Part shown: piece by piece, positions 1 to 6,146 of the stretch | Layout: each line of letters begins with the position of its first letter | How positions within the stretch are numbered: position 1 is the first letter of the stretch | Assembly (NCBI GenBank): GCA_964437615.1 | Contig: CAYTHL010000038.1 | Coordinates: 1-8,288 of the forward strand | Length of the DNA stretch: 8,288 bases | DNA from: RGIG4790 sp964437615 | GTDB taxonomy: Bacteria; Bacillota; Clostridia; Christensenellales; UBA1242 | Direction of reading: 5' to 3' | Made by a program: the position numbers and the translations under genes | Notes under the pieces: model-generated | What the model saw: the letters and a program-made list of their open reading frames with translations, nothing else | Database searches by the model: none | Told to the model about the DNA's origin: nothing

Positions 1-754
1 GTAACTCCTTTAAGCTTACAGAATAAGTAAGAGTTAATTTATTGCCCAAATATTCCAAATTTACCGAAATATCCCCTACTTGGCTAACTGTGCCATTTGT
101 AACATTGCCGCTAACGCTGGTTACCATGGCACTAGTTACAGGTACTTTGGTTATATGCCCATCCGAATACTTGCAATATACATAAATGTTGCTATAATCT
201 AGGCTATCTCCAACATAAACATCGGGTACTTGAGCTTGAGAGAGCCATACATTTTTTAAAACAACTTCTTCTGGTGGTTTATATAGCGCTAAAGTTGTGC
301 CTATTATAGCGGCAGCAATAACAAATAAGCACATGCAAGCCACTAAAATTTTTGCTTTTTTAGGCAACGGAAGCCTAATTTTTTTCATTTTACGATTTAG
401 TTTAAAATCTATATCGCTATCGTATTTGCCATAGGTAGAAAGTTCTACATCATCTTTTTTGTTTTCGTACTTTTCAAAGAAATTGGAATCTTCTTCTTGC
501 TCTTGCGCCTCATTTGTATCTTCTTCTAATTCTGTCTGCTCAGCGGGGTTTTCTTCTTCGCTATCAGTGCTATCATCTTCTAAATCTTGCTCGTCTTCTA
601 GCCCAAGTTCTTTTCTAATCTCTTTGCGCAACTTACGCACGGTTATTTGCTCTTCTTCTGAAAGGGGCGCAACCTTAGGGTCCTGTGCAAACGGAACGCT
701 ATCATCTTCTAGGTTGATTACAATATCTTCGTGATTATCATTTTTGTTTGCCAC
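1..754 (-). CDS. Single-pass membrane protein with acidic cytoplasmic N-terminus and extracellular bacterial Ig-like domain (C-terminus cut by window edge)
   Basis: This frame is open from a GTG at 754-752 to the left edge and gives 251 residues beginning MANKNDNHED. Residues 1-135 are hydrophilic and strongly acidic, with Glu/Asp-rich runs at about 52-105 and a short basic patch at 39-48. A basic stretch (about 118-135, with several Lys/Arg) leads into one hydrophobic segment at about 136-157, which contains two Cys. This implies an N-in, C-out single-pass protein with no cleavable signal peptide. Residues about 163-246 have the layout of a bacterial Ig-like group 3/4 domain: a VGDSLDYSNIYV strand, a YSDG turn, then a Gly-Val strand pattern ending in LTLTYSVSL. 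The domain call is by eye. The gene starts 67 bp after the parC stop on the same strand, so co-transcription is plausible. The function is unknown; a surface or envelope role is inferred. The first ATG nearby (741-739) is in another frame and stops at once, which supports the GTG start. Confidence 0.82.
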   Translation of the reverse strand, partial: MANKNDNHEDIVINLEDDSVPFAQDPKVAPLSEEEQITVRKLRKEIRKELGLEDEQDLEDDSTDSEEENPAEQTELEEDTNEAQEQEEDSNFFEKYENKKDDVELSTYGKYDSDIDFKLNRKMKKIRLPLPKKAKILVACMCLFVIAAAIIGTTLALYKPPEEVVLKNVWLSQAQVPDVYVGDSLDYSNIYVYCKYSDGHITKVPVTSAMVTSVSGNVTNGTVSQVGDISVNLEYLGNKLTLTYSVSLKEL

Positions 755-762
755 AGCTATTT

Positions 763-767
763 CTCCT
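763..767 (-). promoter_or_regulatory. Ribosome binding site that fixes the GTG start of the Ig-like membrane protein
   Basis: On the minus strand, AGGAG lies eight bases upstream of the GTG at 754-752, inside an A-rich leader. This ideal spacing, with no usable in-frame ATG near by, is the reason for choosing the GTG start. Confidence 0.75.
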
Positions 768-821
768 TTTTTTAAGTATAGCAAATATAGTTTTGCGCGG
801 TCAAATTTTTAGCAAATGTTA

Positions 822-3266
822 TTAAATATTTCTTATAAAGCCATTTTTAATATTTGCCCCAGTTACAGACAGACATTTGCCCTTGCTTGTGCGTATATCT
901 TCGTCCAAATTGCGGCTATTTATGCAACTTGTGTCGGTTTCGGTTAATAAAACTAACTCGCTATTAGGCATTACTTTGCCAGCAACCACCAGTTTTGTAC
1001 CAGACGATTTGTCCCCGGCAAGAGTAACAACCTTTACACCCTTTCTATATCTTGCGAGCTCGTCAATTTCGTCCACAACTACGCGCTTTGCAAACGCCGT
1101 GTTGGTTACTACGGCAATTTCGTCCCCGCTTTTTACTTGGTCTACGCTAATTACGCTGTCGCCGTCAGCTAGCATTATGCCCTTTACGCCACCAGAAACA
1201 CGGCCTTGGATAGGGATATCCCCCTTGTCGGCGTTAAGGCTCATGCCAAGCTCGGTTACAAACAATAGCCTTGTATCGGCAATATCTTCTTCTACTTTAA
1301 TAAGTGCGTCGCCATCTTTTAGTTTTACTGCCTGATAGTAAGATTTAAGCAAGTTGTATTCGGTAAATGCTGTCTTTTTAACCATGCCACTTTTAGTTAA
1401 AAACAGCAAATTGCGGCTGTCATTTTCGGCTGGGCACGGCATAATTGTAACAGCAAACTCGTCTGACGCTACGCCTTTGCATAGTTTTTCTAGGCTAACG
1501 CCCTTGTCTTTAAAGTTGCCAATGTTTAAGTTAGATATATCTATTTTAATGGCGTTGCCCTTGTTTGTAAACGCAAGCACCGTTTGGTCACTCATGGCCT
1601 CGGCGGCAGACACAATTACCTCGTGTAGTCCGCTGCGCTCTGTCCATGCCTTGCTTGCCCCGGCGTATTTTTTGCTAGAAACTGCCTTTACAGTACCAGC
1701 CGCCGTTGCGCACACCATAACTTTTTCTATCGGACGGCCACCCACCGCCGCCTCTGCCTCGGTTGAATAGTCTTCTACGCTTTTTAGTATTTCGGTGCGG
1801 CGCGAATCTTTGTATTTTTTCTTAATTTCTAGCATTTCTTCTTTAACAAGCTCAAACTGCAACTTTTTGCTAGATACAATGGCAGAAAGTTTAGCAATTA
1901 GCGCCTGAACTTCTAATAGTTCTTGCTCTAGTTTGTACACTTCTAGGCTAGTAAGGCGCGCCAAACGCATATCTAGTATGGCTTGCGCTTGACGATCACT
2001 TAATTCAAACCTTTCGCGCAGGCGTTGCTTGGCCTCGGTAGGGTTTGCCGATCTTTTGATTATTGCCACAACTTCGTCTATGTTGCGCACGGCAATAATT
2101 AGCCCTAGCAAAATGTGCTCACGCTCTTTGGCTGCGTCTAGGTCAAACTTAGTGCGTCTATAAACAACTTCTCGCTGGTAATCTACGTAATAGGTTAGCA
2201 TGCGCTTGATGCCCATAAGTTGAGGTCTGCCATCAGCTATGGCAACCATATTTATGCCAAACGACACCTGCATATCGGTGTACTTAAATAGATAGTCTAG
2301 TATCTTTTTTGTGTCTGCATCGCGTTTTAGACGAATTGTGGCGCGCATACCTTGCTTGTCACTCTCGTCAACAACTTCGCCAATGCCAGAAAGCAAGTCC
2401 TTTTTTTGTTCCTTTAGTTCTACAATGCGTTGCAAAAGTTTTGCTTTATTTACTTGGTAAGGCAGCTCGGTAATTACGATTGTTTGCAGCCCACTAGAAG
2501 ACGTTTCTATATGGACTTTTGCACGAATGTAAATTTTGCCCTTGCCCGTTTCGTAGGCTTGCGCAAGTTCGTCGCCGGCAATAATAAACCCGCCAGTAGG
2601 AAAATCTGGTGCTGGAATATATTTCATTAGTTCGGCAGTGGTAATGTTGCGATTATCTATTAGCGCAACGGCGCCATTTATAACCTCTGCCAAGTTGTGC
2701 GTTGGTATGTTTGTAGCAAGCCCTACAGCAATGCCACTTGTGCCGTTTACAAGTAGGTTAGGAAATCTGCAAGGCAAAGTAACAGGCTCTTGCAAACTAT
2801 CATCAAAGTTTAGCTGCCATTCTACCGTATTTTTTTCTAGGTCGCGCAGCATTTCTAGAGCAAGCGGAGCCATTCTAGCCTCGGTGTAACGCATGGCAGC
2901 CGCATCATCGCCGTCTACACTGCCAAAGTTGCCCTGACCCTCAACAAGTGGCATTCGCATGTTAAACCCTTGCGCCAGCCTAACCATGGCATCGTAAACA
3001 GAAGTGTCACCATGTGGGTGATATTTGCCCAAGCACTCGCCAACAATACGCGCCGACTTTTTGTACTCTTTGTCTGGCGTAATTCCTAGCTGGTCTAGGG
3101 TGAACAAAATTCGCCTTTGCACAGGCTTTAACCCGTCCTCTACCCTAGGCAAGGCGCGATCCAAAATAACATGCTCGCTGTAAGGCATCATCGACTGATG
3201 CATAACCTCGTCTAGATTTTTGTTTAGTACATGCTTGCCATATACAATTTCTTCATTCTTTGCCAT
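822..3266 (-). CDS. parC: DNA topoisomerase IV subunit A (ParC; GyrA-family)
   Basis: This is the 814-residue DNA-cleaving subunit of a type IIA topoisomerase; with ParE it unlinks replicated chromosomes in the cytoplasm. The breakage-reunion part (about 30-500) opens with RALPRVEDGLKPVQRRIL. It has the winged-helix stretch HPHGDTSVYD (83-92) and the catalytic pair Arg126-Tyr127 in AAAMRYTEARM. The coiled-coil and C-gate lie at about 360-490, with the Gln-Ala-Ile-Leu-Asp-Met-Arg-Leu motif at 428-435. A beta-pinwheel C-terminal domain follows (about 512-814), with one blade motif GRVSGGVKGI at 688-697. No GyrA box (QRRGGKG) is present anywhere in that domain, and this absence is the main reason for calling ParC rather than GyrA. 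The partner 657-residue B subunit upstream agrees. Length fits the Gram-positive ParC family. The ATG start has AAGGA six bases upstream (3273-3277). No clear promoter of its own is visible, so it may be read from the parE promoter. Automatic annotation might call it gyrA. Confidence 0.93.
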   Translation of the reverse strand: MAKNEEIVYGKHVLNKNLDEVMHQSMMPYSEHVILDRALPRVEDGLKPVQRRILFTLDQLGITPDKEYKKSARIVGECLGKYHPHGDTSVYDAMVRLAQGFNMRMPLVEGQGNFGSVDGDDAAAMRYTEARMAPLALEMLRDLEKNTVEWQLNFDDSLQEPVTLPCRFPNLLVNGTSGIAVGLATNIPTHNLAEVINGAVALIDNRNITTAELMKYIPAPDFPTGGFIIAGDELAQAYETGKGKIYIRAKVHIETSSSGLQTIVITELPYQVNKAKLLQRIVELKEQKKDLLSGIGEVVDESDKQGMRATIRLKRDADTKKILDYLFKYTDMQVSFGINMVAIADGRPQLMGIKRMLTYYVDYQREVVYRRTKFDLDAAKEREHILLGLIIAVRNIDEVVAIIKRSANPTEAKQRLRERFELSDRQAQAILDMRLARLTSLEVYKLEQELLEVQALIAKLSAIVSSKKLQFELVKEEMLEIKKKYKDSRRTEILKSVEDYSTEAEAAVGGRPIEKVMVCATAAGTVKAVSSKKYAGASKAWTERSGLHEVIVSAAEAMSDQTVLAFTNKGNAIKIDISNLNIGNFKDKGVSLEKLCKGVASDEFAVTIMPCPAENDSRNLLFLTKSGMVKKTAFTEYNLLKSYYQAVKLKDGDALIKVEEDIADTRLLFVTELGMSLNADKGDIPIQGRVSGGVKGIMLADGDSVISVDQVKSGDEIAVVTNTAFAKRVVVDEIDELARYRKGVKVVTLAGDKSSGTKLVVAGKVMPNSELVLLTETDTSCINSRNLDEDIRTSKGKCLSVTGANIKNGFIRNI

Positions 3267-3340
3267 ATGTTTTCCTTTTTTATTTTTGTTTGCTAAATGA
3301 TTAGTTTTTTATTGATGCTATTTTTACGCTGCCCTTGCCC

Positions 3341-3695
3341 TGCTTCCCATATTTTGTGGCAGATTTTAGAATAATACCCATTCATTCAAATTTTGTGGGG
3401 AGTTTGGATGCAGCNNNNNNNNNNNNNNNNNNNNNNNNNNNNNNNNNNNNNNNNNNNNNNNNNNNNNNNNNNNNNNNNNNNNNNNNNNNNNNNNNNNNNN
3501 NNNNNNNNNNNNNNAGCCCCTGCTTCCCATATTTTGTGGCAGATTTTAGAATATTACCCATTCATCCAATTTTTGTGGGGAGTTTGGATGCAGCAGCCCC
3601 TGCTTCCCATATTTTGTGGCAGATTTTAGAATATTACCCATTCATCCAAATTTTGTGGGGAGTTTGGATGCAGTAACCCCTACTTCCCATATTTT
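3341..3695. repeat. Tandem array of 80-bp type-A repeats (four copies visible, interrupted by a gap)
   Basis: Copies start at 3341, 3521, 3601 and 3681 with the phrase TGCTTCCCAT (TACTTCCCAT in the last). The period is exactly 80 bp, allowing for the first 100-N gap. Copies 2 and 3 differ at only a few bases; copy 1 differs slightly more. Each unit ends with an inverted repeat, clearest in copy 3: CATCCAAA (3643-3650) pairs with TTTGGATG (3663-3670) around a 12-base loop. Copy 2 keeps seven pairs, and copy 1 has a change that would still pair as G-U in RNA. Because 80 is not a multiple of three, the frame shifts in every unit, so the open frames across the array are not credible genes. The units share their first part with the type-B units to the right. 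Confidence 0.92.
3415..3514. other. Assembly gap of 100 N inside the type-A repeats
   Basis: The run is exactly 100 N, the usual placeholder for a gap of unknown size. If the Ns are removed, the two flanks join into one intact 80-bp unit (74 bases on the left, 6 on the right). The hidden sequence is therefore probably zero or a whole number of repeat units. Confidence 0.95.
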
Positions 3696-3795
3696 NNNNN
3701 NNNNNNNNNNNNNNNNNNNNNNNNNNNNNNNNNNNNNNNNNNNNNNNNNNNNNNNNNNNNNNNNNNNNNNNNNNNNNNNNNNNNNNNNNNNNNNN
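3696..3795. other. Assembly gap of 100 N at the junction between type-A and type-B repeats
   Basis: Again exactly 100 N. The left flank stops at CTTCCCATATTTT and the right flank begins GTGGCAGATTTT, which is how the shared core reads in intact units. The join is in phase, and the number of copies hidden here is unknown. Confidence 0.95.
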
Positions 3796-3832
3796 GTGGC
3801 AGATTTTGGAGCAAGAACAAGGAGTTGGTATT

Positions 3833-3841
3833 TTATCCACA
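3833..3841 (+). promoter_or_regulatory. Perfect DnaA box, copy 1
   Basis: TTATCCACA is an exact match to the classical high-affinity DnaA box. It lies inside the first type-B repeat. Binding by DnaA is inferred from sequence alone; a single independent 9-mer could arise by chance. Confidence 0.5.
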
Positions 3842-3915
3842 AGGGAGTTTTCGTCACAACCGCTGCTTCCCATATTTTGTGGCAGATTTTGGAGCAAGAA
3901 CAAGGAGTTGGTATT

Positions 3916-3924
3916 TTATCCACA
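3916..3924 (+). promoter_or_regulatory. Perfect DnaA box, copy 2
   Basis: This is the same TTATCCACA 9-mer, 83 bp after copy 1 and in the same orientation. It belongs to the second type-B repeat, so it was copied with the repeat and is not independent evidence. Confidence 0.5.
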
Positions 3925-4002
3925 AGGGAGTTTAGTTGTGCCTAAATGACCGAGTGGTAAAATGGCAACGACGCAGTTATTGCCCAAAAGATGCCACAAA
4001 AT

Positions 4003-5976
4003 TTACTTGGACTTTTTGAGCAAACTCATAGCCTTATCAACTCTGTTAAAGTCGGCATTGTCGCTTATATACTTTTTGCGAGCCTCTATGTTGTCGCCCA
4101 TTAGGGTGGTTATCATCTTTTCGGCCTCAGCGGCGTCTTCGATAGATACTTGAACTATAGTGCGCTCTTTTGGGTCTAGTGTGGTAGCCCAAAGTTCTTC
4201 GGGGTTCATTTCGCCAAGCCCTTTGTAGCGGCTAAGCTTGTAGTTGCTACCAAACCGACTTATGGCCTCCTCTATCTCGGCGTCACTATAAACATACTCT
4301 ACCATGTCTTTTTTGCGGAGTTTATACAGTGGCGGCATACCCATGTATACATGCCCCTCGGTGAGCAGTTCTTTCATGTATCTGTAAAAGAAAGTTAACA
4401 AAATTGCCCTAATATGCGCACCGTCTTGGTCGGCATCGGCAAGAATTATCACCTTATGGTATTTTAAGTTTTCTAGATTAAACTTTTCGCCAATGCCGGT
4501 GCCTAGGGCTGAAATAAGCGTTCTAAATTCTTCGTTTTGCAAAACTTGGTCTAGCCGCTTCTTTTCTACATTTAGTGGTTTACCCCTAAGCGGCAACACG
4601 GCTTGAAAATGCCTATCTCTTGCTTGCTTGGCAGAACCGCCCGCCGAATTGCCCTCAACTATAAACAACTCGTTATTGGCGTAATTTTTGCCAGAACATG
4701 CTGCAAGTTTGCCAACCAAATTGTTTGTATTTTCTAGGCTGCTAGCTTGACGCGCCAGTTCCTTGGCCTTTCTGCCGGCTTCCCTTACTCGGGCTGCGCC
4801 CTGCGCCTTTTCTATTACAATGTCAAGAACTTTGCCCGTTCCACGCCCCGCAAAATAGTTTGTAAGCCCATTAACCGTCACCGTTTCTACTGCCGGCCTT
4901 GCCTCTGGGTTTCCCAGTTTGGTCTTGGTTTGACCCTCAAACTGCACATTTTTCATCTTTATGCTAATTACGGCGCACAGGCCTTCCCTAAAGTCTTCTC
5001 CCAATAGGTTGGCGTCTTTGTCTTTTAGGTTACCGTTTTTGCGGGCAAGGTCGTTTAGCGCCTTTGTTATTCCGCTTTTAAAGCCAACTTCGTGGGTGCC
5101 GCCCTCGCTGGTTGGAATATTGTTTACATAGCTAAAAATATTCTCGACATACTCGTCGGTGTGATTGATAGCAATTTCTACCTTAATACCGCCAGACTCG
5201 CCCTCAAAATAGATAGGTTCGTCATAAAGCTTGGTTTTACTGTCGTTAAGATATTTAACAAAGTCCTTTATGCCGCCGTCATATTTATAGCTTTTAACCG
5301 TTGGCTCGTCTTTGCTAGTGCGCGCGTCTATTAAACAAATTTCTAGTCCTTTATTTAAAAAGGCCTGCTCTTTAATATGCTTGTCTATAGTGTGGTAGTC
5401 AAACTCGATGGTTTCAAAAATACGGTCGTCGGGCATAAAGGTTACTTTTGTGCCATGACCTATGCTTTTGCCAACAACGGCAAGTGGCGCAACTGGAACG
5501 CCGCCAGATATTTTGCCAGGCTTGGTTTCCTTGGTTTCAAACCGCATTTGGTATTTTTTGCCGTCGCGATTAACCTCTACCACAAGCCAGCGACTAAGTG
5601 CGTTTACAACCGACGCACCTACGCCATGCAGACCGCCAGAATATGCATAATTTTCGTTATTAAACTTTCCGCCAGCGTGCAGCTGCGTATACACAACCTC
5701 TACTGCGCTAACTTTTAGCACAGGGTGCATGTCTACAGGTATTCCGCGGCCATTGTCCTCTACCGTAACAGAGCCGTCGGCATTAAGCGTAATTAATATG
5801 CGCGAACAAAAGCCATTGGCGGCTTCGTCAATGCTATTATCTATAATCTCCCAAATTAAATGGTGTAGCCCCTTTGGGCCAGTTGTGCCTATATACATGC
5901 CCGGACGCAGTCTAACGGCGTCCAAACCCTCTAGCACTGTAATGTCTTTTGCGTCATAAGTTTTTTGTGTTGCCAT
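4003..5976 (-). CDS. parE: DNA topoisomerase IV subunit B (ParE; GyrB-family ATPase)
   Basis: This is the 657-residue ATPase subunit that partners ParC. The GHKL ATP-binding domain has Glu43 and Asn47 in EIIDNSIDEA, DNGRGIP (74-80), and the Gly-rich lid GGLHGVG (114-120). The transducer domain carries QTKTKLG (349-355), whose Lys contacts ATP in this family. The TOPRIM part starts at EGNSAGGSAK (441-450), continues with PLRGK (462-466) and has the metal-binding Asp514, Asp516 and Asp518 in DADQD; YKGLGEM (584-590) follows. The first TOPRIM motif has Asn443 where most GyrB/ParE proteins have Asp. The protein lacks the large insert of Gram-negative GyrB. Sequence around NNENYAYSGGLHGVGASVVNA resembles Clostridia ParE better than GyrB, but separating the two by eye is imperfect. 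The ATG has AGGGGA upstream (5982-5987) and a good promoter at 6004-6033. Transcription runs toward the array and parC. Confidence 0.92.
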   Translation of the reverse strand: MATQKTYDAKDITVLEGLDAVRLRPGMYIGTTGPKGLHHLIWEIIDNSIDEAANGFCSRILITLNADGSVTVEDNGRGIPVDMHPVLKVSAVEVVYTQLHAGGKFNNENYAYSGGLHGVGASVVNALSRWLVVEVNRDGKKYQMRFETKETKPGKISGGVPVAPLAVVGKSIGHGTKVTFMPDDRIFETIEFDYHTIDKHIKEQAFLNKGLEICLIDARTSKDEPTVKSYKYDGGIKDFVKYLNDSKTKLYDEPIYFEGESGGIKVEIAINHTDEYVENIFSYVNNIPTSEGGTHEVGFKSGITKALNDLARKNGNLKDKDANLLGEDFREGLCAVISIKMKNVQFEGQTKTKLGNPEARPAVETVTVNGLTNYFAGRGTGKVLDIVIEKAQGAARVREAGRKAKELARQASSLENTNNLVGKLAACSGKNYANNELFIVEGNSAGGSAKQARDRHFQAVLPLRGKPLNVEKKRLDQVLQNEEFRTLISALGTGIGEKFNLENLKYHKVIILADADQDGAHIRAILLTFFYRYMKELLTEGHVYMGMPPLYKLRKKDMVEYVYSDAEIEEAISRFGSNYKLSRYKGLGEMNPEELWATTLDPKERTIVQVSIEDAAEAEKMITTLMGDNIEARKKYISDNADFNRVDKAMSLLKKSK

Positions 5977-6003
5977 ATATATCCCCTAAAATTTGCTAGA
6001 AAA

Positions 6004-6033
6004 ATTATATCAAAAAATAACAAGCAAAGGCAA
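6004..6033 (-). promoter_or_regulatory. Extended -10 sigma-A-type promoter for parE
   Basis: On the minus strand, TGATATAAT gives an extended -10 with the perfect hexamer TATAAT at 6009-6004. A TTGCCT hexamer at 6033-6028 matches four of six -35 positions with an 18-bp spacer. The predicted transcript start is about 20 bases upstream of the parE ATG, leaving a very short leader. No operator-like element was recognised. Confidence 0.6.
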
Positions 6034-6146
6034 CAAAAAAACGACTTTTCCGACCACATTTGCCAAATTTTTAATGCAATTTTGGCTAACGAAACAAAAA
6101 TTTTCATTTTCACATAAAAACTATTATATTTCATACAATAAGATTA

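Larger units (their letters stand above)
3796..3933. repeat. Tandem 83-bp type-B repeats, each with a perfect DnaA box (two copies visible)
   Basis: The core phrase GTGGCAGATTTTGGAGCAAG occurs at 3796 and again at 3879, a period of 83 bp. The first copy lacks its beginning because of the gap. The second runs from 3864 to about 3933 and then diverges. Type-B units share the core TGCTTCCCATATTTTGTGGC plus AGATTTT with type-A units, and both share a GGGAGTTT segment; the middle differs. The two types are therefore diverged members of one family. The aligned middle of type A carries TCATCCAAA where type B has TTATCCACA. Confidence 0.9.

Noticed and set aside
459..734. Plus-strand 91-residue Ser/Cys-rich open frame
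   Set aside because: It is the antisense shadow of the acidic Glu/Asp codons of the minus-strand membrane protein, with no ribosome site or family resemblance.
3341..3933. Possible CRISPR array (shared core with intervening segments)
   Set aside because: The intervening segments are nearly identical between copies rather than unique, units are 80-83 bp, and no cas gene is present.
3335..3945. Several open frames across the repeats and N runs on both strands
   Set aside because: They read through 100-N gaps and non-triplet repeats; the peptide repeats only in shifted frames.
3946..3985. tRNA-Leu-like D-arm fragment (GAGTGGTAAAATGGCAACGA)
   Set aside because: The resemblance covers only the 5' part; no matching anticodon arm, T arm or acceptor 3' strand follows before the parE coding end.
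3964..3985. Weak hairpin GGCAA/TTGCC just after parE as a terminator
   Set aside because: The stem is only five pairs with an 11-base loop and only a short T run, too weak to claim termination.
3267..4002. Complete chromosomal origin (oriC) in the parE-parC spacer
   Set aside because: Only one independent DnaA-box match is visible, there is no clear AT-rich unwinding element, and dnaA/dnaN are not in the window. A DnaA-binding repeat is as far as the evidence goes.
5931..6134. Minus-strand 67-residue open frame overlapping the parE start
   Set aside because: It overlaps the promoter and N-terminus of parE in another frame and has no ribosome site of its own.
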